DNA of 64,000 bases from Pseudomonas putida (GCF_025905425.1 NZ_CP109603.1:966001-1030000), one strand, 5' to 3'; shown: positions 7,072 to 16,301, counted from the first letter of the stretch. Program-made: numbers and translations. Notes: generated from the letters alone by a model not told the origin.

Positions 7072-8418
7072 TTATCGGGACGAGGTGCTGGCGGGCTGCG
7101 CGGCGTTCTGCACCTGCTCCCACACCCGCAGGAAGTTGCCGCCCCAGAGCTTGGCGATATCGGCCTCGGAATAGCCACGGGTGATCAGTTCGGCGGTCAC
7201 GTTGCGCGCCTCGCTGGCGTCGTGCCAACCGTCGATGCCGCCACCTTCATTGAAGTCCGAACTCAGCCCCACATGGTCGATGCCGACCTTGCGCACCGTA
7301 TAGTCGATGGCGTCGCCGAAATCCTTGAGCGTGGCCGGCGGCTCTTCGTCGAGGATCCCGTACAGCGCGTTGGCATACTGGCCTACCTTCTGCTCGGGCC
7401 AGCCTGCGATGACCGGGTCACCGGGCATCAGCGCGTAGTTGAGGTTGGCCAACGGCGGCAGGTCGTAGCGGGCGCGCAGGGCGTTGAGTTTGTCCTGGGT
7501 TTGCGGGCTCAGTGGCTTGAGGTAGGTGGAGAAGGCCACCAACTGAATCACGCCGCCGCTGTCCTTGATCAGTTGCATTTCCTTGTCGGAAAGGTTGCGG
7601 GCGATGTCGACCATGGCCCGTGGCGCGGAGTGCGAAGCCACCACGGGGGCGCGGCTAAGGCTGACCGCCTGGGTCAGTGCCTTGCTCGACATCTGCGACA
7701 CATCAATGATCACGCCCAGGTCATTGAGCCGCTGTACGGCGCGTTTGCCGACCGGCGAAAGGCCATCCAGGGCATCGACGGTGTCATTGAAGAACGGCAG
7801 TGGGCGCGAAGAGTCCGCCCAGCTGTTGTTGCCCACGTAACTGAAACCGAACATCCGCACGCCACGTGCGGCCCAGCGGTCCAGCTGATCGATATCGTCG
7901 CCCAGGGCATAGGCATTGAGCATGCTGAGAAACACCGCGAACTTGCCTTCGCCCTGCAGGCGCCGCATGTCTTGTGGGGTGTAGGCGATACCGACCTGCT
8001 CGGGGAAGTCGCGGACCATGGCATCGATGGCGTTGTAGCGCACTTCCTGGGTGTGGCGTGCGGCTTCGACGAAGCCTGCGGTCGGCCGGTGCGGGCCATC
8101 GTCGCCGGTCCAGGATTCGGGCCAGGCGAAGATCGTCAGTGCGGCGCCGGACAGCCGCCCACGGGCGGCCTTGGCCAGGTCGAAACGGCCATTGCCATCC
8201 TGGTCGGCTTCGCTGCCTTCTGTGCCGAAGGTCAGCGGCAGGGTGACATGGCTGTCGAACGAGATGATGCGTTCCTGCAGGTCGTTGGCCTGGCGCACCA
8301 CCTCTCTGGAGTAGCCGGCCGGCGTAGTGAAGTAGTGCCAGACAGCAAGCCCGGCACCTGCGGTTACGGCCGCGGCCAGGCTGATAAACAGGGCTTTTTT
8401 CCAGCGTGGAGTCGTCAT
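7072..8418 (-). CDS. pvdM: PvdM: membrane-dipeptidase-like pyoverdine maturation protein
   Basis: A 448-residue member of the renal/membrane dipeptidase family (peptidase M19). A single hydrophobic segment near residues 8-28 places it on the periplasmic face. The metal-site region begins at FDSHVTLPL, and later conserved segments include IDVSQMS, VVASHSAPR and HVGLSSDF. In fluorescent pseudomonads PvdM is needed for the PvdP-dependent oxidation of ferribactin to the pyoverdine chromophore. It is the first gene of the pvdM-pvdN operon, divergent from pvdP, with a perfect iron-starvation box 61 bases upstream. Confidence 0.92.
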   Translation of the reverse strand: MTTPRWKKALFISLAAAVTAGAGLAVWHYFTTPAGYSREVVRQANDLQERIISFDSHVTLPLTFGTEGSEADQDGNGRFDLAKAARGRLSGAALTIFAWPESWTGDDGPHRPTAGFVEAARHTQEVRYNAIDAMVRDFPEQVGIAYTPQDMRRLQGEGKFAVFLSMLNAYALGDDIDQLDRWAARGVRMFGFSYVGNNSWADSSRPLPFFNDTVDALDGLSPVGKRAVQRLNDLGVIIDVSQMSSKALTQAVSLSRAPVVASHSAPRAMVDIARNLSDKEMQLIKDSGGVIQLVAFSTYLKPLSPQTQDKLNALRARYDLPPLANLNYALMPGDPVIAGWPEQKVGQYANALYGILDEEPPATLKDFGDAIDYTVRKVGIDHVGLSSDFNEGGGIDGWHDASEARNVTAELITRGYSEADIAKLWGGNFLRVWEQVQNAAQPASTSSR

Positions 8419-8479
8419 CTTGGTCTCAGTAGGTTCACCGTCGAGGGATGGGCACAGAGGCCGCCGCTACCTGGAGTGA

Positions 8480-8503
8480 ACGAGCGCGCATTGGCGAAAT
8501 TTA
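8480..8503 (-). promoter_or_regulatory. Iron-starvation box upstream of pvdM-pvdN
   Basis: On the minus strand GC-TAAAT (8503-8499), 16 bases, then CGT (8482-8480). It is a full match to the PvdS/PfrI box and is divergent from the pvdP box only 35 bases away. Confidence 0.87.
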
Positions 8504-8537
8504 GCCAGCCGTGGCGGCTTGCTTGCGCCAGCAGCGG

Positions 8538-8561
8538 TAAATTTCGCGCTGTGTGCAACGT
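8538..8561 (+). promoter_or_regulatory. Iron-starvation box upstream of pvdP
   Basis: TAAAT (8538-8542), 16 bases, then CGT (8559-8561). The CGT ends 55 bases before the preferred pvdP start. Confidence 0.87.
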
Positions 8562-8616
8562 TCTAGCCTTGAACGGGCCGTGCTCCATGGCCGCAATGAA
8601 TGCACAGGTAGTTGCA

Positions 8617-10245
8617 ATGACGATTTCTCGACGTGGGTTCATCGCCGGTGTGGCATTGACGGGCGTGGTGGTGCCCGGTGCGTTGTATGTACAGCGCCAG
8701 CGGGCCGCCGAGGAGTTCCCGGAAACCTCCGGCGAGGCTGTCGTCGAACTGGCCGATACGCACGTGCAGCAGTTGGGCGACACCTTGCGCGGTATCTGGC
8801 GCTGGACCCTGCACGGCAAGGACGCGGGCCTTGCAGGGTTGCCTGCAGGTGAGCTGGAGTTGTTCCTGGATGTTGCACCCAGTGGGCGAGCGTTACGCGG
8901 CTACCTGGATACCCCCGAGCGCCTGCGCAGCGATGAGCCGCCGCGCTACCGTGTGGTGGGCGACCTGCTGGCGGACAAGCCGGGCACCTTGCGCTGGCGC
9001 TTGTTCTCGACCCGGCTGGGTGAAACGCAGGCCCGCTACGAATGCCATATCGTCATCGACGAGGTCTGGGGCCGCTTCGGCAATGCTGGGCCGGCGACCC
9101 TCAATGGGCGTATTGCGCAACTGGACCGAGCGTTGTCGTTGCCGGTGCAAGACAATCACTTTCTGGCGCTCAAGCACACTTTCCCCGAGGCGCGCGAGCG
9201 CACGCCGTTGAGCCCGCAACTGCTGGCCTGGCTGATTACCCCGGAGCACCGGCTGTTTCACCAGCTGTGGCATGCCTCGCGTGACAAATGGCACAAGCTG
9301 GACAAGGACAAGCAGGGCGCCCTGCGCGGCCTGGGCTGGCAGCCGGGGCCGCGTGATCGGGAGCGTGATGCGCGTGGTCGGCACAAGGACCGCAACGGTT
9401 CGGGCGAGGACTTCTTTTTCATGCACCGGCACATGCTTGGCAGCGCCCGGGCATTGCAGGACCTGCCTTCATGGACGCGGTTTCCGCAGCCACAGCCGGA
9501 GCTTGAGCGCGACCGTGCGGGTTTCGCCCGCTATTTCGACAACCATGACGGCAATGCCTTGCCGCCCACCTGGCTGGCGAGCGGCGACGAGGAATACACC
9601 CAGTGGGTGCGCGACATCAAGAACCCGAATACCTACCATGGCAACTTCCAGGTCTGGGAGTCGCGTTACAGCGACCCGGACTACCTGAGCACGCTGACCC
9701 TGGGCCAGTTCGGTTCGGAGGTGGAACTGGGCCTGCATGACTGGCTGCACATGCGCTGGGCCTCGGTGCCGCGTGACCCGGTCAACGGCATGCCGGTGCC
9801 GACGGCGCGCACGCCCGATGATTTCGCCTTGCGCTGGTTTGCCGCCCAGAATGACTTTCTTGGCGACCCGTTTTCATCCCATGTGAACCCGGTGTTCTGG
9901 CAGTTCCATGGCTGGATCGACGACCGCATCGAGGACTGGTTTCGGGCCCATGAGCGGGTTCACCCCGGCCAGGTGCGGCGCCTTGAAATCAATGGCGTGC
10001 CCTGGTTTGCGCCTGGGCGCTGGGTCGAGGTGGCGGACCCTTGGCTGGGGCCTGACACGCATGGTTGCTCGACGGTGCCGGGCTTGCGGCCTGGGCGCAG
10101 CGTCGAGATGGACCCAGAGACGATGAAGCTGGCCTTGCGCATCATCTACAGTGATGAAGAGCTGTTCGGCAAGTTGCGGCCGAAGGTGCCGCAGCGGCCG
10201 TGGTATGCGCGTAATCTCAAGGTGGCGCAGCGGTCGCGTAGTTAA
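8617..10245 (+). CDS. pvdP: PvdP: periplasmic tyrosinase forming the pyoverdine chromophore
   Basis: With the start at 8617 the protein has 542 residues and begins with a twin-arginine signal (ISRRGFIAG, Arg5-Arg6). Two earlier in-frame ATGs (8587, 8596) add only a non-conserved leader and have weaker ribosome sites; CAGG lies about 8 bases before 8617. The C-terminal half carries the His clusters of a type-3 copper centre (HQLWHASRDKWH, FMHRHM, HDWLHMRW, WQFHGWIDD). PvdP uses copper and oxygen to oxidise and cyclise the tyrosine/diaminobutyrate unit of ferribactin in the periplasm. It stands alone and is divergent from pvdM-pvdN. Confidence 0.92.
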   Translation: MTISRRGFIAGVALTGVVVPGALYVQRQRAAEEFPETSGEAVVELADTHVQQLGDTLRGIWRWTLHGKDAGLAGLPAGELELFLDVAPSGRALRGYLDTPERLRSDEPPRYRVVGDLLADKPGTLRWRLFSTRLGETQARYECHIVIDEVWGRFGNAGPATLNGRIAQLDRALSLPVQDNHFLALKHTFPEARERTPLSPQLLAWLITPEHRLFHQLWHASRDKWHKLDKDKQGALRGLGWQPGPRDRERDARGRHKDRNGSGEDFFFMHRHMLGSARALQDLPSWTRFPQPQPELERDRAGFARYFDNHDGNALPPTWLASGDEEYTQWVRDIKNPNTYHGNFQVWESRYSDPDYLSTLTLGQFGSEVELGLHDWLHMRWASVPRDPVNGMPVPTARTPDDFALRWFAAQNDFLGDPFSSHVNPVFWQFHGWIDDRIEDWFRAHERVHPGQVRRLEINGVPWFAPGRWVEVADPWLGPDTHGCSTVPGLRPGRSVEMDPETMKLALRIIYSDEELFGKLRPKVPQRPWYARNLKVAQRSRS

Positions 10246-10338
10246 CGAAGTTGGTAAGCGCGTTGCCTAGCCGCACGCACAAAGATCGCAAGCGAGTTGC
10301 GGCCCCCTGTGGGAGCGCAACTTGCTGGCGGCCTGTGT

Positions 10339-11742
10339 TCACTGCTCAACCTTCCACCCACCCCCCAACGCTTTGTACAGCGCCACACTCCCTTGCAGCC
10401 GTGCCAGGCGCAGTTGCGCCTGCTGGTCCTGGGCCAGGTACAGGGTGCGCTGGGTCTCCAGGGCGCTGAGCAGGGTCTCGGCGCCTGCACCATAGCGCTG
10501 CTGGGCCAGGTCGAAGGCCAGGCGCGCCTGTTGCACCTCCTCGTCCTGCCATTGGCGCTGGCGGTCCACGCCGTGAATGGCGTTGAGCGCTTTCTCGACA
10601 TCGGCGAAACCGGCCAGGATGCTGCCCCGGTAAGTTTCCAGCAACTCGGTTTGCTCGGCTTCTGCCAGGTCGCGTGACGCCCGCAACCGGCCGTTGTTGA
10701 AGATCGGCGCGACCAGCCCGGCGCTGAGGGTGTAAAAAGAGCTGTCGAGCACATGGGCAAAGGTATTGGCGCCACTGCCCAGGTTGGCCCCCAGGGTCAG
10801 CTTTGGCAGCATCGCGGCCCTGGCCACCTGCACGTTGGCGCTGGCCGCAGCCAGTCGCGCTTCGGCAGCGGCGATGTCCGGGCGACGGGCCAGCAGTTCG
10901 CTAGGGACGCCGCTGCCAATCGACGGCCACTGCAGCGCATCGAACGCTTCACGGCTGGGTGGCAGGGCCTGGACCGGGTCGCCAAGCAGGGTGGCCAGGG
11001 TCACCCGGCTGTCCTGCCACTTCTGTTCGAGCAATGGCACCTGCCGCTCCTGGGCGGCCACCAGGCTGCGTTGCTGGGCCAGTTCCAGGCGAGTGGCCGA
11101 GCCGGTGCGCTGGCGGGCTTCGACCAGGCCCAGCACATCCCGTGCATTGCGCAGGTTGAGCTTGGCGATGTGTACCTGTTCTGCAAGGGCCAGGCCTTGC
11201 AGGTAGCTGTCGGCCACGGCGCTGACCAAGGTCAGTTCGACCGTCTGCCGATCGAAGCGGCTGGCGTCGAGGCTGCTCAACGCGCTGGCCCGGGTTGCAC
11301 GCAGGCCGCCCCAGAAATCGATCTCGTAGGCGGCGCTGAGCTTCAGGTCGAACGAGGTGCTGGTGCGCTCGCTGCTGCTGACGTCCAGCTGGTCGTTGCC
11401 TTGGCCATGCAACAGGCGCTGGCGACTGCCATCCAGGCCCAGGTTCAGTTCGGGGAGCAACGGCGCACCTGCAATGACCGCCTGGGCTTGGGCTTGGCGC
11501 ACCCGCGCCGTGGCGGCCGCCAGGTCATAGGCGTTGAGCCGGGCGCGCTCGACCAGGCGGTCCAGTTCGTTGCTGGCGAAGGCACGCCACCACTGGGTTG
11601 AAGGCAGCGGGGTCGATGACGGTTCGACCTCGCCTTGCCAGGCGTGCGGTGCGCCAATCCCGCTTTCGGGCGTGGGCGGCGTGCTGCAAGCGGCAAGGCT
11701 CAGGCACAAGGTCAACAGGCTGATACGGCTGGGCAAGGTCAT
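10339..11742 (-). CDS. opmQ: OpmQ: outer-membrane factor of the PvdRT-OpmQ exporter
   Basis: A 467-residue TolC/OprM-family lipoprotein. A lipobox (SLAAC, Cys19) follows a short hydrophobic leader. Two OEP repeats follow, with typical segments (WWRAF, SYEIDFWG-like, RRPDIAAAEARLAAA). It forms the outer-membrane channel for PvdRT, which exports newly made and recycled pyoverdine from the periplasm. It is the last gene of pvdR-pvdT-opmQ, starting 3 bases after the pvdT stop. Confidence 0.92.
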   Translation of the reverse strand: MTLPSRISLLTLCLSLAACSTPPTPESGIGAPHAWQGEVEPSSTPLPSTQWWRAFASNELDRLVERARLNAYDLAAATARVRQAQAQAVIAGAPLLPELNLGLDGSRQRLLHGQGNDQLDVSSSERTSTSFDLKLSAAYEIDFWGGLRATRASALSSLDASRFDRQTVELTLVSAVADSYLQGLALAEQVHIAKLNLRNARDVLGLVEARQRTGSATRLELAQQRSLVAAQERQVPLLEQKWQDSRVTLATLLGDPVQALPPSREAFDALQWPSIGSGVPSELLARRPDIAAAEARLAAASANVQVARAAMLPKLTLGANLGSGANTFAHVLDSSFYTLSAGLVAPIFNNGRLRASRDLAEAEQTELLETYRGSILAGFADVEKALNAIHGVDRQRQWQDEEVQQARLAFDLAQQRYGAGAETLLSALETQRTLYLAQDQQAQLRLARLQGSVALYKALGGGWKVEQ

Positions 11743-11745
11743 GGA

Positions 11746-13710
11746 TTATTCGCTGGTAAGGGCTTTGACCGGGTCGAGTTGGGCGGCTTTGCGGGCCGGC
11801 ATGAAGCCGAACACGATGCCGGTAACGACAGCGCAGGCGAACGCGCCGAATATGGCAGGCAGGGCGAAGGCCACGGCAACCTCGGCCAGCATCAGGGCGC
11901 CGCCGATGGCCAGGGCCAGGACGATGCCGGCCACGCCGCCGACCATCGATAGCATCACGGCCTCGCTGAGAAACTGCCGCAGGATGTCGCGCTGGCGTGC
12001 GCCGGTGGCCATGCGGATGCCAATTTCACGGGTGCGCTCGCGCACGGTCATGAGCATGATGTTCATCACCCCGATGCCGCCCACCAACAACGAAATCGCA
12101 GCGATCGCGCCCAGCATCAGTGACAGGCTGTTCTGCGTGCGGGCTTCGGCCTGGATCAGTGCGGCGTCGTTGGTCAGCTCGAAATCCTGGCGGCCCTGGT
12201 GGCGCTGGCGCAACAAGTGATCGATGGCCACTTCGGCTTCGTTGACCCGGGTCGAGTCGTGGGCGGCGACGGCGATGTAGTCTGGGTCGCGCTGGCCGAA
12301 CAGGCGGATAGCCGCGGCGGAGTAGGGCACCGCGATGCGTCCGTCGCTGTCCTGGTCGCCGGAACTGGCGCCTTTGCCCGCGAGAATGCCAACGACCTGG
12401 AAGGGTACATTGCCGATCAGGATGTATTGCCCCAGCGGGTCACGCCCGGGGTCGAGCATCTTCTCCCGCACCTTCTGGCCGATCACCGCCACGGGTGCGG
12501 CACTGGCTTCGTCGGCCTCGCTGTAGAAGGCGCCCTCGACCGCCGGCCAGTTGAAGATCTCCGGGAACCAGATGTTGTTGCCGCCGACATAGAACTGTTG
12601 GCTGTTGTTGCCGTGGCGCACCATCAGCTTGTCGCCGATTACTGGCATGACGTGCTTGACCTGGGGCAGTTCACCGATGGCCGCGACGTCGTCGAGGGTG
12701 ATGGTGCCGGCCTGTTCACCCAGGGTTGCCGGTTTGCCATTGAGGTAGAGGACGTTCGAGCCAAACGCCGCCATTTGCGCCATGACCTGGCGCTTGCTGC
12801 CTTCGCCGACGGCGAGCATGACTACCACTGAGGCCACCCCGATGACGATGCCGAGCAAGGTCAGGGCGGTGCGAAAGCGGTTGACCCACATCACCCGCCA
12901 GGCGGCCTGCAGGGCCTCGAACAGTTCACCTTTCCAGGCCCCGCGCAGGGTTGCGCCACGGTCCAGGCGCTGGCGCAGGTCGTCGGCCTGTAGCCCTTGG
13001 TTTGTATGGGGCGGAGGCTGCTCGGCGGCCGAATCGCTGATGATCAGGCCATCGCGGATTTCAATGACCCGCTGCGCCCGCGCCGCCACTTCGCGGTCGT
13101 GGGTGATCAGGATGATCACATGGCCTTGGCTGGCCAGTTCGTCGAGCAGCGCCATGACTTCGGTGCCGCTGTGGCTGTCGAGCGCGCCGGTAGGTTCGTC
13201 GGCGAGGATGATGTGGCCACCGTTCATCAACGCCCGCGCAATCGATACGCGCTGTTGCTGGCCGCCGGACAGCTGATGCGGGCGGTTGCCCGTGCGGCTC
13301 GCCAGGCCCAGGCGGGTGAGCAGGGCGGTAGCGCGCGCGTGGCGCTCGCTGGCGTCGATGCCGGCATAAATGGCCGGCATCTCGACGTTCTCCTGGGCCG
13401 AGCCCGAGGGAATCAGGTGGTAGCCCTGGAATACGAAGCCAAAGGCTTCGCGGCGTAACCAGGCCAGCTCGTCGCTGCCCAGTTCGGCGACGTCCTTGCC
13501 TGCAAAACGGTAGTGCCCGGCGGTGGGCCGGTCGAGGCAGCCGAGGATGTTCATCAGCGTCGATTTGCCTGAACCGGATGCGCCGACAATGGCGACGAAC
13601 TCGCCGGGGTGGATGCTCAGGCTGATGCCCTGGAGGATGTCGACCTTGGGGGTATCGACGCCGCCGTAGGATTTACGGATGTCGATCAGTTCGATCAGGG
13701 GCGTAGTCAT
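11746..13710 (-). CDS. pvdT: PvdT: MacB-type ABC ATPase/permease of the pyoverdine exporter
   Basis: A 654-residue fusion of an N-terminal ABC ATPase and a C-terminal MacB/FtsX permease. The ATPase has Walker [10 protein letters not shown], signature LSGGQQQR and Walker [12 protein letters not shown]. One membrane segment precedes a large periplasmic domain, and three follow near the C-terminus, the usual MacB layout. It powers release of pyoverdine through OpmQ with the adaptor PvdR. Its ATG directly follows the pvdR stop codon, suggesting coupled translation. Confidence 0.93.
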   Translation of the reverse strand: MTTPLIELIDIRKSYGGVDTPKVDILQGISLSIHPGEFVAIVGASGSGKSTLMNILGCLDRPTAGHYRFAGKDVAELGSDELAWLRREAFGFVFQGYHLIPSGSAQENVEMPAIYAGIDASERHARATALLTRLGLASRTGNRPHQLSGGQQQRVSIARALMNGGHIILADEPTGALDSHSGTEVMALLDELASQGHVIILITHDREVAARAQRVIEIRDGLIISDSAAEQPPPHTNQGLQADDLRQRLDRGATLRGAWKGELFEALQAAWRVMWVNRFRTALTLLGIVIGVASVVVMLAVGEGSKRQVMAQMAAFGSNVLYLNGKPATLGEQAGTITLDDVAAIGELPQVKHVMPVIGDKLMVRHGNNSQQFYVGGNNIWFPEIFNWPAVEGAFYSEADEASAAPVAVIGQKVREKMLDPGRDPLGQYILIGNVPFQVVGILAGKGASSGDQDSDGRIAVPYSAAAIRLFGQRDPDYIAVAAHDSTRVNEAEVAIDHLLRQRHQGRQDFELTNDAALIQAEARTQNSLSLMLGAIAAISLLVGGIGVMNIMLMTVRERTREIGIRMATGARQRDILRQFLSEAVMLSMVGGVAGIVLALAIGGALMLAEVAVAFALPAIFGAFACAVVTGIVFGFMPARKAAQLDPVKALTSE

Positions 13711-14880
13711 TCAACCTCCGCTGACGCTGGGGGCGCCGATCACCAGGCGCTCGCCTTCGCTGAGGCCGTCAAGTACCTGCACCCGCAGCCGGTCGCTCAG
13801 GCCGGTCTGGACTTGGCGCTGTTCCACTTCGCCTTTGCTGTTGAGTACCCGGGCGAGGCGCAAGCCATCGCTGTCGTCCAGCGCGGCAAGCGGCACGGTC
13901 AGCACCTGGCTGGCCTGGCCTGCGACAAAGAACACCTGTGTGGTCATCTCGGCCATCAGGGCGCCATCCGGGTTGTCGACATCCAGCAGCACGGTGTACT
14001 GCACCACTTGGCTGCCGGTGGTGCCATTGGTGGCGCTGGTCGGGCTTCCGCCCCCTTGGCTGCTCTGGTCCAGCGGCTTGGGCGGGATCGGCAAAATCTG
14101 CCGGACCGTACTGGTCCAGCGGCGCTTGCCGCCGGCCAAGGTGGTGAAGTAGGCGGTCATGCCGGGTTTGACCTTGCCGATGTCAGCTTCCGACACCTGG
14201 GCCCAGACGGTCATGGGCGAGAGCCTGGCGATGCGCAGGATCAAGGGGGTCTGCTGTTGGGCGTTAAGGGTCTGGCCTTCTCGGGCATCGACCGCCACCA
14301 CGGTGCCGTCCATGGGCGCATAGATGCGCGTGTAGCCCAGTTCTGCCTCGTCGCTGCGCAGGTTGGCCTGGGCCTGACGGATCTGCGCCTGGAACATGTC
14401 GATACGGGCCTGGGTCACCTTGAGCTGGGCATCGGCCGTCTGCACGTCTTCGTCACGGGTCGCGCCGGCGGCGGCCAGGTCGCGCTGGCGCTTGAGCTGC
14501 TGTTGGGCCAATTGAAACTGTGCGCGCTGCTCGGCCAACTGGGCCTTGAGGTTGTCAATCGAATAGCGCCCGGCATCGAGCCTGGCTTGCTGGGTGGACG
14601 GGTCGATCTCGACCAGCAACTGGCCCTTGCGCACCTGGTCGCCGGTTTCAACGTGCAGCTTGTGGATCTGTCCAGAGGCTTGGGCGCCCACGTCGACGTA
14701 ACGCCGCGGTTGCAGCGTGCCCAGGGCGGTGACGCTGCTTTCGATATCGGCTCGGGTGACGGCGACCGTGCTGATCGGCTGCGCGCCGAAGGGCAAGGTC
14801 TTCCAGGCCAGCAAACTGCCCAGGCTCAGGGCAAGGCCACCGAGCAGTATCCGACGGCGGTTGTGGGGTAAACGTCGCAT
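13711..14880 (-). CDS. pvdR: PvdR: MacA-type periplasmic adaptor of the pyoverdine exporter
   Basis: A 389-residue membrane-fusion protein. It has an N-terminal anchor (residues about 9-27), a split biotinyl/lipoyl domain (GQIHKLHVETGDQV and later APMDGTVVAV), a long alpha-helical hairpin (about residues 100-180) and a beta-barrel part. It joins PvdT in the inner membrane to OpmQ in the outer membrane. It is first in the operon, with a perfect iron-starvation box 65 bases upstream, and divergent from the ECF sigma gene. Confidence 0.92.
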   Translation of the reverse strand: MRRLPHNRRRILLGGLALSLGSLLAWKTLPFGAQPISTVAVTRADIESSVTALGTLQPRRYVDVGAQASGQIHKLHVETGDQVRKGQLLVEIDPSTQQARLDAGRYSIDNLKAQLAEQRAQFQLAQQQLKRQRDLAAAGATRDEDVQTADAQLKVTQARIDMFQAQIRQAQANLRSDEAELGYTRIYAPMDGTVVAVDAREGQTLNAQQQTPLILRIARLSPMTVWAQVSEADIGKVKPGMTAYFTTLAGGKRRWTSTVRQILPIPPKPLDQSSQGGGSPTSATNGTTGSQVVQYTVLLDVDNPDGALMAEMTTQVFFVAGQASQVLTVPLAALDDSDGLRLARVLNSKGEVEQRQVQTGLSDRLRVQVLDGLSEGERLVIGAPSVSGG

Positions 14881-14945
14881 GCAGACTTCCAGCCAGGAGT
14901 GAAGGCCACGCGCCGAAAAGCGGCGCGTACTGAGGTCCCAGATAG

Positions 14946-14969
14946 ACGAAGGCTAGCGAGACGGATTTA
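14946..14969 (-). promoter_or_regulatory. Iron-starvation box upstream of pvdR-pvdT-opmQ
   Basis: On the minus strand GC-TAAAT (14969-14965), 16 bases, then CGT (14948-14946): a full match to the PvdS/PfrI promoter class. Confidence 0.87.
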
Positions 14970-14999
14970 GCGTACAGGGCTGGAGGATGTCGTGTTGCT

Positions 15000-15018
15000 G
15001 AGAATAATTATAATTTGT
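15000..15018 (+). promoter_or_regulatory. Candidate Fur box upstream of the ECF sigma gene
   Basis: The 19 bases from 15000 (GAGAATAATTATAATTTGT) match about 12 of 19 positions of the Fur consensus and stand out as an AT-rich island. It lies some 90 bases before the sigma-factor start. A Fur site is expected for an FpvI-like gene; the match was judged by eye. Confidence 0.5.
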
Positions 15019-15105
15019 AAGATCGCACGTTGACATCACTTCGGTCCTGCGCAGCTTTGCGAAAGGCTTCCAGACAAAAGCTGCAGGGCCCTCTCAGGTA
15101 ACGTC

Positions 15106-15582
15106 GTGGAACATTACTATCGCGAACTGGTGGGCTTTCTTTCCGCGCGCCTGGGCAGTCGTCAGGCAGCCGAAGACGTTGCGCACGATGCTTATCTGCG
15201 GGTGCTGGAGCGTACCGATGCGCAGCGGATCGAGCATCCGCGTGCCTTCCTTTACCGCACCGCGCTTAATCTGGTGGTCGATCGTCACCGGCGCCATCAG
15301 GTGCGCCAGGCCGAGCCATTGGAAGTGCTGGACAGCGACGAGCGCTGGCATAGCCCTGCGCCCAGCCTCGACATCCAGCTTGACCAGCGTCTGGCGCTGA
15401 TGCAGCGCGCCCTGGATGAACTGGGCAAGGTCTGTCGAGATTGCTTCCTGCTGCGCAAGCTCGATGGCCTGTCGCATCAGCAGATCGCCGAGCGCCTGGG
15501 GGTGTCCCGCAGCGTGGTGGAAAAACACATCGTCAATGCCATGAAGCACTGCCGTGTGCGCATGCGCGAGTGGGAATCTTGA
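15106..15582 (+). CDS. ECF sigma factor of the FecI/FpvI type
   Basis: A 158-residue iron-starvation ECF sigma factor. The sigma2 region (QAAEDVAHDAYLRVLE, AFLYRTALNLVVD) and sigma4 region (GLSHQQIAERLGVSRSVVEKHI) are both complete. The start is GTG at 15106: no ATG exists upstream before an in-frame stop. In P. aeruginosa fpvI sits beside pvdR and drives the ferripyoverdine receptor gene fpvA, so an FpvI role is the best guess. Unlike that locus, no FecR-type anti-sigma gene and no TonB receptor lie beside it here. A Fur-like site precedes it. It is not the main pyoverdine sigma factor PfrI/PvdS by appearance. Confidence 0.85.
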   Translation: MEHYYRELVGFLSARLGSRQAAEDVAHDAYLRVLERTDAQRIEHPRAFLYRTALNLVVDRHRRHQVRQAEPLEVLDSDERWHSPAPSLDIQLDQRLALMQRALDELGKVCRDCFLLRKLDGLSHQQIAERLGVSRSVVEKHIVNAMKHCRVRMREWES

Positions 15583-15752
15583 AAGCCCGACTAAAAGACA
15601 GATGAAAATTCCGTCAGCCCGCGACTTGATTTATGCGGCTTTCCCGACAACTATCAAGAGAGACCCCAGCCAGGCATAGCTTTGGCGATTGCCGTTACTG
15701 GCGCAGTATGGTCAGGGAGTGTCCCTTATTACCTAACTGCCCAGGTCCGATA

Positions 15753-16232
15753 ATGGCAAACAAGACCCTGCGCATCCTCATCGCCGACGAGCATCCGTGC
15801 CAGCGCTTGCAGCTGGAAAAACTGCTCAATGGCCTGGGCTATTACCGGATTGCGCCCGTGGACAGCTTCGAGGAACTGCAGCGCCTGGTGCACTGTGCCT
15901 TGCAGCCCTTTCATCTGCTGCTGGGCAACATTGAACTGGCCAGCCACGTCGGCGTCGACCTGGCACGCTTCTGCCGGGTCAGTACGCAGATCCAGCATGC
16001 CTTGCTTTATCACTCCCAGCAGTTGAAAGTGCCCGCGGTGCCGCAGACCGAGCGCCAGGCCGTCAGCGTGAGCCTGCCGCAGGCACCGGATAACGAGGCG
16101 CTTGAGTCGTTCATGGCGATCATCGACGCGCCGCTGCTGGTGAGCAAACTGCCCCTGCCTGTGGCGGCACCAGCCAGCTCGCCGCGCCCACGCCCACGGG
16201 CGAACTTCGCCCACACGGTCTTCAGCCGCTAG
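15753..16232 (+). CDS. Degenerate response-regulator receiver protein
   Basis: A 159-residue protein with a single receiver-like domain (residues about 7-110). The acidic pair remains (ADE, residues 11-13), but the position of the phospho-acceptor Asp is Asn59 in LLLGNIEL, and the conserved Lys region is not recognisable. It probably cannot be phosphorylated normally. There is no output domain; the tail is Pro/Ser-rich. An earlier in-frame start at 15633 adds a non-conserved leader and was rejected. Function unknown; it may act as a protein-binding pseudo-receiver. Confidence 0.65.
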   Translation: MANKTLRILIADEHPCQRLQLEKLLNGLGYYRIAPVDSFEELQRLVHCALQPFHLLLGNIELASHVGVDLARFCRVSTQIQHALLYHSQQLKVPAVPQTERQAVSVSLPQAPDNEALESFMAIIDAPLLVSKLPLPVAAPASSPRPRPRANFAHTVFSR

Positions 16233-16301
16233 CGCCGATACAGGCAGGGCAAGGCAGGGATTTGCTATCCTCTTGCCCTTTGCCGATCTGCGGACCCTGC
16301 C

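Noticed and set aside
6949-10245. A 1098-codon plus-strand frame containing pvdP
   Set aside because: Only its last 542 codons are pvdP. The first part runs antisense through pvdN and pvdM and has no independent homology.
10285-10338. A REP-like inverted sequence (GCAAGCGAGTTGCG...GCAACTTGCTGGCGG) after pvdP
   Set aside because: It shares only GTGGGAGCG with the REP core and the arms are imperfect, so I did not annotate it as a REP copy.
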